The position numbers and the translations under genes are program-made. A stretch of 64,000 bases of DNA, taken from DATNBU01 sp964476185 (lineage in GTDB: Bacteria > Desulfobacterota > Binatia > UBA1149 > CAITLU01). The notes under the pieces are model-generated. The model was given only the letters and a program-made list of their open reading frames with translations. It did not search any database and had not been told where the DNA came from. Numbering within the stretch: the first letter of the stretch is position 1; the number at the start of each line of letters is the position of its first letter. The stretch spans positions 1 to 64,000 of the forward strand of contig CAYYZO010000010.1 in the NCBI GenBank assembly GCA_964476185.1, written 5' to 3'. Of the stretch, positions 8,644 through 18,460 are shown piece after piece.

Positions 8644-10275
8644 GTGAGCGAGACGTCCACCAAGATCGGACACGTGATCGCGGTCGCAGGATCGAGGGTT
8701 TCCGCGCTGCTCGTGCACGCGGATCCGGGTCGACCGGAGCTTTCGCCGACGGAGAACGGCCGTGTGCGCTCGGCCGTGCAGGTCGGCGCCATCGCCCGCA
8801 TCAACACCGGGCACTCGACCGTGTTCGGCATGATCTCGAGCCTTCGGACGGAGAACCCTTCGTTCCCTCCGGTCGCCGACGAGAAGCATTTCTTCGACCT
8901 CGACCTGCTCGGCGAAGCGATGGTCGACGTCGCCACCGGCACCGAGGGCACGTTCCAGCGCGGCGTGTCGGTGTACCCGAGCCTCGGCGCCGAGGTCTGG
9001 ACGGCGACCCGCGCCGACCTCGAGCGCGTCTACGCGCGTCCGGCCGCTTCCAACGTCCGCGTCGGGTCGATTCACCAGGACCGCACGCTGCCGGCGTTCG
9101 TGACGACCGACCACCTCGTCGGCAAGCACTTCGCGGTGCTCGGGACCTCCGGCTCCGGCAAGTCCTGCACGGTCGCCCTGCTCCTGCGCGCGATCCTCGA
9201 GCAGAACACGTGCGGCCACGTCGTGCTGCTCGACCCGCACAACGAGTACCGCCAGGCGTTCGGCGACCGCGCCGAGATCGTCTCGCCGCAGAACATGGAG
9301 CTGCCGTACTGGCTGCTGAACTTCGAGGAAACGGTCGAGATGCTGATCGGCCGCGGCGGCATGTCGGAGGAAACCGAGGTCGGGATCCTGAAAGGCGGCA
9401 TCCTGGACGCGAAGCGCCGCTACGTCGGCGAGGGCCGCGACACGAGCTACATCACGGTGGACACGCCGGTGCCGTACCGCATGTCGACGGTCGTGCAGTA
9501 CCTCGAGAAACAGATGGGGCGCCTCGACAAGCCCGACACGGCCGCCCCATACCTTCGCATCAAGGACCGCATCGACACGCTGACCGCCGATACCCGCTAC
9601 AGCTTCATGTTCTCGGGCATGTTCATCGCCGACAACATGGCGAAGATCATCAGCCGGATCCTGCGCATCCCCGTCGGCGGCAAGCCGATCACCATCGTCG
9701 ACCTCTCGGGCGTGCCGTCGGAGATCGTCGAAGTGCTGGTCGCGATGATCAGCCGCATGATCTTCGACTTCGCGCTCTGGTCCGAACGCTCGAAGGCGGT
9801 GCCGGTGCTGCTCGTCTGCGAGGAGGCGCACCGCTACGTCCCGAAGTTCGAAGGCGCGTTCCAGTCGGCGCGCCGCGCGCTCGCGCGCATCGCGAAGGAA
9901 GGCCGCAAGTACGGCGTCGCGCTGTGCCTGATCACACAGCGCCCGTCGGAGATCTCCCCCGAGGTGCTCTCGCAGTGCAACACGCTGTTCGCGCTGCGCA
10001 TGAGCAACTTCCCCGACCAGGAGTTCGTCGCCAAGACGCTGCCGGACAGCGCGGGAGGGCTGATCAACGCGCTGCCGGCGCTTCGCACGCAAGAGGCGAT
10101 CCTGGTCGGCGAAGGCGTCAACGTCCCGGTGCGCCTGACGATGGACAACCTCCCCGAGGAGTTCCGCCCGCGCAGCGGCTCGGCCAAGTTCGCGGCGGCG
10201 TGGCGTCAGGAATCGACGCCCCAGGGATTCGTCGAAGCGACGGTCGAGCGCTGGCGGCGCCAGCAGCGCGACTGA
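8644..10275 (+). CDS. HerA/DUF87-type DNA-translocating ATPase
   Basis: A 543-residue member of the HerA-FtsK ATPase superfamily. An N-terminal HAS-barrel-like region (about residues 1-135) precedes a RecA-like core with Walker A GTSGSGKS at 167-174, Walker B VLLVCEEAHRY near 388, and an arginine-finger-like segment RRALARIAKEGRKYGV. LITQRPSEIS is a typical sensor stretch. HerA normally works with the NurA nuclease in end resection, but no NurA is adjacent, so this may be the bacterial stand-alone type. The GTG start is preceded by AGGAG. It may share a transcript with the lipoprotein upstream (148-bp gap). Confidence 0.88.
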   Translation: MSETSTKIGHVIAVAGSRVSALLVHADPGRPELSPTENGRVRSAVQVGAIARINTGHSTVFGMISSLRTENPSFPPVADEKHFFDLDLLGEAMVDVATGTEGTFQRGVSVYPSLGAEVWTATRADLERVYARPAASNVRVGSIHQDRTLPAFVTTDHLVGKHFAVLGTSGSGKSCTVALLLRAILEQNTCGHVVLLDPHNEYRQAFGDRAEIVSPQNMELPYWLLNFEETVEMLIGRGGMSEETEVGILKGGILDAKRRYVGEGRDTSYITVDTPVPYRMSTVVQYLEKQMGRLDKPDTAAPYLRIKDRIDTLTADTRYSFMFSGMFIADNMAKIISRILRIPVGGKPITIVDLSGVPSEIVEVLVAMISRMIFDFALWSERSKAVPVLLVCEEAHRYVPKFEGAFQSARRALARIAKEGRKYGVALCLITQRPSEISPEVLSQCNTLFALRMSNFPDQEFVAKTLPDSAGGLINALPALRTQEAILVGEGVNVPVRLTMDNLPEEFRPRSGSAKFAAAWRQESTPQGFVEATVERWRRQQRD

Positions 10276-10293
10276 CGACGCCGGCGTCGACGC

Positions 10294-10316
10294 CTGACGG
10301 ACCGGGATCCCGTCAG
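10294..10316. terminator. Short hairpin between convergent genes
   Basis: A 7-bp perfect stem (CTGACGG at 10294-10300, CCGTCAG at 10310-10316) with a 9-base loop lies in the 37-bp convergent gap and overlaps the stop of the HEAT-repeat gene. No U-tract is present, so the call is tentative. Confidence 0.35.
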
Positions 10317-11488
10317 CTCGAGGCCGCCACGGTCGGCTTCGCGCATCCCGGAAGAATCGCGAGCTGCCCGGGGTGCACGTCCACGAGGGCGTCGACCACG
10401 CTCTTCCTCCCGCTTTCGGTGCAGCGCTCGGCGAACGTCGCGTCGATGCGGTCGATCGCGAGGCCGGCCGCGAAGCGCAGCTCCGGAAACTGCGCGGCCT
10501 GCGCGCGCTCGACCAGCGCGGGAATGGCCGACGTCGCGGCCGGACCGACGTTGCCGAGCGCACGCGCCGCCTCCTCCTCGATCCCGGCCACCAGCGGATC
10601 GGTCGGCTCCTCGTCGAGCAGCCGCGTGAGTTCCGGCACGGCCGGCGCGGCCGCCGGGCCGAGCATCGCCAGCGACACCACGGCGCGGCCGACGCCGTGG
10701 CTGTCGACCATCTGCCGCAGCGTCTGCATCGCGCGTCCGTCGTCGCTTCCCGACGCGACGAGCACGTAGGCCGCCCACGCGCGCTCCACGCTGCCGGAAG
10801 CCGACAGCATCCCGAACAACTCCCCGCGCACCTCGGGGGCCCCGGACAGGTCGAGGGTCGCGAGGATCCGCGCGACCGAGCGCTGCTCGTCGGCATCGGT
10901 TGCCGCGAACAACTGCTGGAGGCGGACCGCCGGCGAGTTGTCCCTCGAGAAACCGGCGCCGTACCCCGCGCCGACGAGGACGCTGGCCAGGACCGCGGTC
11001 GCCGCCCAGGGCGTGAGCTCGCGGGCGAACGGCGAAGCCGGGGTCGAATCCGCGGGCGGCGGCAGGAGCAGCGGCGCGAGCATCGCGGCCACCCCGGCCA
11101 GGCAGGCCGCTGCCAGCAGTTCGAGCGCCATCATGTGGACGAGGAATTCGGGCCCGAACACCGGGTTCGGCGGAAGCGCGCTGCCGGGAGCCACGATCGG
11201 GACGAGGCTCGCGCTCCCGAGGACCGGCGCGAGCGCGACGTACGCCTCGGCCGTCAGGAAGGCCAGGCGGTGCCCGCGTGTTCCCTTCGAGCGCCGAAAC
11301 GTGGCGCGCATCGCCACCGCCGTCGCCGCCAGCATCGAGACGCACAGGAAGACGACGCCCGGGAGCACCGCTGCGCCGAACCCGACGAGTTCGGCGGCCG
11401 AGTACGCGACCAGGGCGACGAGCGCCGCCTGGACGAGGACGAGCGCGCGCAGGGCGATGCGGCGAAGGCGCAGCGTGGTCCCGGTCAT
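10313..11488 (-). CDS. Membrane-anchored HEAT-repeat protein
   Basis: A 391-residue protein of unknown function. The N-terminal half has about five hydrophobic segments (around residues 12-60, 85-105, 120-150 and 165-185), so it is an inner-membrane protein. The C-terminal half (about 190-360) consists of HEAT/PBS-lyase-like helical repeats, for example GELFGMLSASGSVERAWAAYVL and EEAARALGNVGPAATSAIPALV. Two Cys residues near the C-terminus could form a disulfide. A membrane anchor with a HEAT scaffold suggests protein interaction rather than catalysis. It converges with the HerA gene. Confidence 0.75.
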   Translation of the reverse strand: MTGTTLRLRRIALRALVLVQAALVALVAYSAAELVGFGAAVLPGVVFLCVSMLAATAVAMRATFRRSKGTRGHRLAFLTAEAYVALAPVLGSASLVPIVAPGSALPPNPVFGPEFLVHMMALELLAAACLAGVAAMLAPLLLPPPADSTPASPFARELTPWAATAVLASVLVGAGYGAGFSRDNSPAVRLQQLFAATDADEQRSVARILATLDLSGAPEVRGELFGMLSASGSVERAWAAYVLVASGSDDGRAMQTLRQMVDSHGVGRAVVSLAMLGPAAAPAVPELTRLLDEEPTDPLVAGIEEEAARALGNVGPAATSAIPALVERAQAAQFPELRFAAGLAIDRIDATFAERCTESGRKSVVDALVDVHPGQLAILPGCAKPTVAASS

Positions 11489-11796
11489 TGCCGGTCGAGG
11501 ATAGCGGTCCGCGTCCGGGTCAGGAAGCGGACTTGCGAGATCGTGGCCGGAGATTCCCCGGCCGCCCTCGGAGCGGACTTCCGTCGCGCTCCGCCACGAA
11601 TCGCGCGTCCGGATCGGACGCGCCGCAGTCGAAGCCCGCGCGATGCGGCCGCGAGACGCTCGGCTTTCGCAGGAAGGTTCCGCGATCGCCGCGAGGTCGC
11701 GGGAACCGCATCACATCTTCGTCATTGAGGTGCACGTCCTGTCCGCCGCACGGTTCGCGGCGTCGCCGGTCCGGCAGCGGGGCAAGGAGGTGGACG
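11489..11796. other. Divergent intergenic region, no gene recognised
   Basis: These 308 bp separate the HEAT-repeat gene from the RHS operon and should hold both promoters. I see no convincing -35/-10 pair, no inverted repeat and no credible small ORF. The only clear signal is the strong AAGGAGG ribosome-binding site at 11784-11790 for the next gene. Confidence 0.6.
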
Positions 11797-12099
11797 ATGC
11801 GCATCGGCACAACAGGATGGTTTTTCCAGAGGGACGGACGAAAGACGCTCGGCGTCCTCGCTTTGTCGGCGTTCGCTCCGGCGATCGCCGCGGCCTCGAC
11901 ACCGGAGCGAGGCGCGTGGATGCCCGACGTCGAGCGGCGCGTCGAGGAACTGCGCCAGCGAACCCTGGACGCCGCGATGGAAGAGCGCGAGCGCCGCGGA
12001 CGAACCGCGGACGCGGGCGAGGAGTGGCGGCGCACCGCTGCACGGCCGCGGTCCGGCCGGCCGGCTCCCGCGAAGCAGCCCACGGAGAACGCGCGATGA
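11797..12099 (+). CDS. Small secreted charged protein preceding the RHS gene
   Basis: A 100-residue protein that I do not recognise. A long signal-like N-terminus contains the hydrophobic run LGVLALSAFAPAIAAA, with likely cleavage near residue 33. The mature part is short, strongly charged and probably helical (DVERRVEELRQRTLDAAMEERERR), followed by a disordered Arg/Pro tail. A near-perfect Shine-Dalgarno sequence lies seven bases before the ATG. Its TGA overlaps the ATG of the RHS gene (ATGA), so it is made together with it. It could be an export partner, a chaperone-like cofactor or a leader that sets RHS translation; no function can be assigned. Confidence 0.7.
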   Translation: MRIGTTGWFFQRDGRKTLGVLALSAFAPAIAAASTPERGAWMPDVERRVEELRQRTLDAAMEERERRGRTADAGEEWRRTAARPRSGRPAPAKQPTENAR

Positions 12100-15000
12100 G
12101 ACGCGCGGCCGCTGCCCTTTCCTGCGTCGCGGGGCTGCTCTGGCTCCGGACGGCGGCGCATTCGACGCCGGGCAACGCGCTCGGCTCGCAGACCGGCGAC
12201 GGCGCGGGCGCGTTCACCGGCCTCGCCTCGGCGCCGGAAGCCAACCTGTTCACCGGCGTCGCGCAGACCTCCATCCCGATCGAGGTGCCGCCCGGCCGGC
12301 TCGGCCTCGCGCCGGTGCTGGCGCTGTCGTACTCGAGCAACGCCGAGGCGAGTCCCTACGGGATCGGCTGGAGCCTCCCGCTCCCGCGCATCCACCGATC
12401 CACGCGCCACGGCGTTCCACGCTACGACGACAGCGACACGTTCGTGCTCGAATCCCCCGGCGCGATGTCGGACCTCGAGCCCGTTCCCGGGACGACGTCG
12501 CGCTATCGCGCACGGGTCGAATCTTCTTACGCGCGCATCGGATTCGACGCCGCGGCGAACTCGTGGATCGTCGTCGACAAGCTCGGCGTCTCGTTCCGGT
12601 TCGGCACGACGGCTTCCGCGAGGACCGGGCGCGGCCCCGCGCGCAGCGAGACGTTCGCGTGGCTGCTCGAGCGCATCGAGGACCCGGCCGGCAACCGCAT
12701 CGACTTCCACTGGCGCGGCGGCGGCGCCGCCGGGACCTCGAGCGGCGTGCCCGAACGGATCCGCTACGGCGCGAACGCGAGCACCGGCCTCGCGCACTTC
12801 GCCGAAGTCGCGTTCTCGTGGGAGCCGCTCGCGCGCGTCTCGCCGGCGCGCCGCTTCTGGCAGAACGGCCATGCGGAAGTCCTCGACGTGCGCCTCGCCG
12901 CGATCGAGACGCGCACGCACGACCTGCCGGCGCGACGCTACGACTTCAGCCACGAGGAAGACCCCGTCACGGCGGACCTCCGGCTCGCGGGCGTCACCCT
13001 CACCGCCTTCGGCGAAGGCGCAGGCGACGACGTGCAACTGCCGAGCACGGTCTTCGTCTACGCTCCGGCACTGCACGAGGGATGGCCCGCCTACGGAGAC
13101 GAAGTCGACGGAGAGCCTCCGTACGAGATCGGCGGCGCCGGCCATCTTCGTCTCGGAAGCGCGAAGATCACGGCCGACAGCGCGGACGTCGACGCCGACG
13201 GGCTGCCGGACCGCGTCGACACGAACCCGACTCCTCCGCGCGTCCACCTCGGGCGTCGCGGCGCGTTCGACCTCGCCGGCGACTGGAACTGGCCGACGAC
13301 CTCCGGCGCACCGGCGCAGGTCCGCAAGGGCGACGCCGCCGGGAACCTGCTGCAGAACCTCTTCGACCTCGACGGCGACGGCTTCGCGGACCTCGTCGAC
13401 AGCGATCCCGCGGCGTGCGGCTCGAACTCCGGGTCCTGGTGCGTCTGGCGCGGCAGCGCTGCCGGATTCGCGAGCACGGCCTCCACCTGGCGCTCGCCCG
13501 TCGGGTTCCTCCGCCGAACCACCGGCGGCGGATCGAAGGTCGTCGTCGATCTCGTCGACATGGACGCGGACGGAAGGCTCGACCTCGTCGACGCCTCGGC
13601 CCACGACGCGGCACGCGGAGTCCGGCTCTGGAACGTGTACCGCAACACCGGCGCGGCGTTCGCGACGGCGCCGACTCCGTTCCCGGCGCCGCTCGCGTCG
13701 CTTTCGCAGGTCTCCGGCGGACGCACGATGCACGCGCTGCTCGACATCAACGCCGATTCGTTGCCGGATCTCGTCGTCGCCGACCCCGACGATCCCGAGG
13801 ACGGCGTGCTGTGGGGACGGACACCGTCGTGGCTGGTCTACTTCCACGACGGCAGGGGGCTCGCGCCCGAAGCCTCCGACTGGCCCATCGACGGCGGCAT
13901 CGGGGACAACGTCGGGCTGCCGAACTTCGTCAGCCTTCGCGCGGCCGACGGCACGACCGTCGGGGATCTCTTCGACATCACGGGCGACGGTCGGCCGGAC
14001 CTCGTGCGCCGCACGCGCCGGCTCGAACCGCAGTTCACCGGCGTCTCGAGCCTCTGCACGACGGCGCCCGGGTGCCTCGACCACGACGAGGACGATTCGG
14101 CGGTGTCGGACGCCGGCTGCTGCTTCCACCTGCTCGTGTTCGTGAACACGGGATCGTCGTTCTCGCAGCCGGTCGGCTGGTCGTCGCCGGCGCACGGGCT
14201 GCGCGCGGACTTCGACGCGTGCCCCGACGACGGCCCGTTCGGATGCCTGTCCGTCCTCGTCTACGACTTCGACTTCTTCGACGTCGACGGCGACGGCCTC
14301 GTCGACTTCGTCGAGCGCTTCACGGCAGGTCGGAGGCCGTACGACTGGCTCGTGCACCCGCACCCGGCCTCCCCGAAGGGCGGCGGCGCGAAGCCGAACC
14401 TGCTCGTCGGGATGCGCAACGGCGTCGGCGGCGAGACGATGCTGCGCTACGACGCCGCCGCCGGCATGCCCGACACGCGGCTCCCATTCCCGCACTGGGT
14501 GGTCGTCGAGCGCGAGCGCAAGGACTCGGTGTTCGACCAGGCGCCCCTGCGCACCTCGTTCGCGTACCGGGGCGGCGTGTTCGACCCGGTCGATCGCGAG
14601 CTGCGCGGGTTCGCGCTCGTCCAGGAGACGGATCCCGCCGGGACGATCCGCGTGCGTGAGTACCACCAGGACCGGCGCCGGTCCGGGCGCCTGTGGCGAA
14701 TGACGAACCTCGAGCCGCCGCGCTGCCGTCCGGTGCATCCCGATGACTCCGACGACCCGTGCAGCCCGTGGCGCTTCCCCCTCGGCAGCACCGGGTACGA
14801 GTGGTCGGCCGCCGGCCCCGTGCAGATGCTGCGCGAAAGCGACGTGCCGTACCACGACGGCGCGCCGGTCGAGAACCTGCGGCGCACGGTCGAGTACGGC
14901 TACGACGCGTACGGCAACGTCGCGAGCCGGCGCATCTCGACTCCGCTCGCGACGACCAGCACCACGACGACCGTCTTCCTCCACGACGTCGCCGACGGCC

Positions 15001-18000
15001 CCGGCGGACTTCCCGGGCGCTACCTCGTCGCGAAGCCGCTTCACGTCGTCACGCGCGAAGACGCAGCCGCCTCCCCGCTCCTCGAGCGGACGTTCTCGTA
15101 TGGCGGGACCGGAAGCCTGCGCTCTTCGTCGACCTGCATCGCGTGGTCCGGAGCCGGGTGCACCCGCTGGTCCACGCGCTCGTTCGACTACGACGGCAGC
15201 GGTAACATGACGCTCGCCCGCGCGCCCGACGGCGCGACGTCGCGCACGACGTACGACGCCAACGCGCTGTTCGCGACGACGTCGACCGATCCGCTCGGCC
15301 TCGTCACGAGCGCGACGACCGACCCGCGCACCGGGCTCGTCACGGAGACCGTCGCACCGAACGGCAACCGGCTGCGCTCGCGCTACGACGGTCTCGGCCG
15401 GCTGCTGCGCGCCTGGGGGCCGGGGACGACGAAGGCGTCCCCGCTGCGCCGCTTCGAGTACGCCCCGGGCAGTCTCGGGACCGGACCGCCGCGCCTCGTC
15501 GCGACCGACGCGGCGAGCGGCAGCCGCGCGTCGTTCTTCGACGGGCTCGGCCGGCTCGTCGCCGAGAAGGCCCGGTCTCGCGACGGGGACCGCGACGTCA
15601 GCGTCGTCTCGGGGCTGAGGCGCTACGACGCTCGCGGCCTCGTGACGGCCGAGGCGCTTCCGTTCCCGAGCGACGACCTCGACGTCGCGACGCTCGGCGA
15701 GACCTTCGCCGATGCCCCGGCGTGGCTCGAGTTCGCGTACGACGACGCCGGGCGCCTCGTCGGGACGCGCGCGCCCGACGGCGCGACGACGCGCGTCGAT
15801 CGCTCCGCCCCGGGCATCCTGCGCACGTTCGACGCGAACCAGACCGGTGGCGCGCGCCCCGGCAGCGTGACGGTCGAGTTGTTCGACGGGCTGGGGCGCC
15901 GGCTGCTGCGCGACGTCTGCTCCGCCGCTCCGTCGCTCCAGGCTCCCTACGTCTGCCCCGCCGGTTCGCTGCAGTCGCGCGAGCACTGGAGCCACGACGG
16001 ACTCGGCCGGCTCGTCGAGGCGCGCGTCGAAGGCCTCGGCGCCGCGGCCGGCGATGCGCTGACGCGCTTTTCCTACGACGGGCTCGGCTCGCGCCGCGAA
16101 GTCTTCCACAGCAACGCCGGCACGTGGCGCTACGAGACCGACGACACCGGGCGCGTCACCCAGGTGCTAAAGCCCGACGGGTCTCGAGTCGAGCTCTCGT
16201 ACGACGAAGGCGGGAGGCTGCGCAAGCGGCGCGGGCCGCAGTCGCGCGCGAAGTACTCGTACCACACGCGCGGCGGCGGCATCGGCAAGATCCGGCGGAC
16301 GACGACGCGGACACGACGTTCCCGCGCCAGCGAGGACTATGCCTACGACGACCGTTCGCGGCTCGTGGCCCGGCGCCGCCGGATCTCCGTGCAGGGCGCG
16401 CGCACGATCGACGCGAACGTGTCGTACGCCTACGACGACCTCGACCGCCGGATCGCGACGGGCTACGACGACTGGGACGCCGACGGCGAGTCCGTCGTGC
16501 GCGTCGACTTCGATCACCTGAACCGGCCGACCTCCGTGCGAACGGACGCCGGCGCGATCGTCGCGGCCGCCTGGTGGGACTGGCAGGGACGGCTCGTGCG
16601 CACCGACTACGGCAACGGAGTCTCGGAACTTGCCGGCTACTCCGCACCCGACAACGCGGCGGTCGACTCGGGACATCTCCGGTGCATCCGCACGACGCTG
16701 ACGGGCCTGGCCCGCAGCGGCGCCTGCTCCCGGGCCGACGCGGATCTGGCGGGGCTGCGCTACTCGTCCTGGGATGCGACGGGCAACCTGCTGCGTATCG
16801 ACGACGTGCTGCGCGACGACGCCGACCCGGACAGCGACGCGCGCGGCTTCGCCTATGACGCGCTCGGCCGGCTCACGCAGATGCGCGAAGGCTCGGGCAC
16901 GACGGCGTTCGCGTTCGACCCGCTCGGCAACCTGACGCGCAACGGCGACACCGCGGTCGAGTACGCCGACCCGACGCGCCCGAGCCAGGCCACGGCGGCC
17001 CGCGACGCCGACGGCGCGGTGCGAACGCTCGGACACGACGCCGGCGGCCGTCGCGTCTCCGACGGCGTCCTCGTCTTCGACTACGACGATTCCGACCGGN
17101 NNNNNNNNNNNNNNNNNNNNNNNNNNNNNNNNNNNNNNNNNNNNNNNNNNNNNNNNNNNNNNNNNNNNNNNNNNNNNNNNNNNNNNNNNNNNNNNNNNNC
17201 GCGTCGGCGCTGCCGGCGACCGACCGGGTGTGGCTGCACCACGATCACCAGCAGTCGGTTCGGCTCTCGACCGACTCCGCCGCCACGGTGCGCCAGCGCT
17301 TCCGCTACCGGCCGTTCGGCGAGCGAACGGTGGTGCCTCCTTCCGACGGGCCGGAGACGAGGATCGCCTACACCGGGCACCCCGAGGACCGCGGCACCGG
17401 CCTCGTCTGGTTCGGCGCGCGGCACTACGATCCCACGACCGGCAGCTTCCTCACGCTCGATCCCGCGATGCAGTTCGCGTCGCCGTACGCCTACTCGGAC
17501 GGCAACCCGATCCTCGGCCGCGACGGCGACGGACGGATCTGGCAACTCGGCGCCCTGGAGATCCTCGTCCTCGCGACCGGCACGGCGACCTTCGTCGACT
17601 CGATCGTCCGCACCGGCGACCTCGGCCATTCGCTGACCGCCGGCGTGTTCGCCGGCTTCTCCGTGTACCTGTCCGCGCAGATGTCGACCGCGCTCGCCCG
17701 GCCGCTCGCCCGCACCGGGCAGGGTTGGCTGCAGATGACGGCTTCGGTCGCGAGCGACGGGTTCGGGGCGATCCAGGCGGCCGAGGCGATCGAGGACGGG
17801 CGCTACGCCGGCGGGATCGTCTCCGCCGGCCTGCTCGCGGCCTCGCTGATCGGAATAGAATCGACCGTCGACGCGGGTTCGGGCGAGAGTCCGGGGGAAG
17901 CCCAGGCGCGTCATGGGATAAAAGACAGGGGCGTCGTCGACGGGAGGCGCGTGATCGACGTGGACGGGATCTGCGCAACGAGGCCGGGCTGCGTGACGAA

Positions 18001-18460
18001 CACTCTCGTCGCGATGCAGGAGAACCTGCGCGTGCTGTTCACCGGCAAGGCGGCGTGCGTGGGCGGGTGCGAGCACGTGGCCGACGCGGTCGGCGCCAGC
18101 CTCGAAAAGAGCGAGAGGGTGCTGCTGCGTTGCAACAGCTTCGGCGCGGTCAAATGCCTCGGCGCGATCCAGCAGAAGGGCCTCGGCGACAATCTCGGCA
18201 GAACCGACGCTGCCGGCAGGCCCCTCCTGTCGGTGGAGATGAGCGGTGCGCCGTTGCTGCGCCCGCCGGTGCTCAGCAACACGACGTACCAGGTGAACCT
18301 GTTCGACCCGGTCGTCTGGGTCGGCGCCGGCTACTCGGTGCCGCTCAGCTCCGACGTCACGCTCGGCCGCAACTGGTGGGTCCCCGCGCCGCTCATCGTG
18401 CATCACACACGCATGTACGAGAAGCCGTTCCACGAGGCGCTCGGGGAGATGCTGCCATGA
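12096..18460 (+). CDS. Giant SpvB/VCBS/RHS-repeat secreted protein (split by assembly gap)
   Basis: About 1,668 residues precede and 419 follow a 100-N gap. A signal peptide is followed by an SpvB-like domain (near residues 25-330, with TGLASAPEANLFTG and LSYSSNAEASPYGIGW). About six Asp-rich VCBS/FG-GAP calcium loops follow (DVDADGLPD, DLDGDGFAD, DMDADGRLD, DITGDGRPD, DVDGDGLVD), then many YD/RHS repeats (YDGLGRL, YDDAGRLV). After the gap comes the RHS core end RYRPFGERT, ARHYDPTTGSFLTLDP, YAYSDGNPI. The final 330 residues are variable: hydrophobic helices, then a Cys-containing domain I do not recognise. This is the layout of polymorphic toxins or TcdB-like shells. The frame differs across the gap, so continuity is assumed from the domain order. 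Confidence 0.85.
17100..17199. other. Assembly gap (100 N) inside the RHS gene
   Basis: Exactly 100 N, the usual placeholder for a gap of unknown size. Left and right flanks are both RHS coding sequence but in different frames and without shared sequence, so real bases are missing. RHS repeats commonly break assemblies. Confidence 0.97.

Noticed and set aside
11520..16109. A 1,529-residue open frame antisense to the RHS gene, and other long antisense ORFs
   Set aside because: High GC leaves stops rare. The translation is Arg/Ala/Val-rich without domains, and the opposite strand has clear SpvB/VCBS/RHS motifs.
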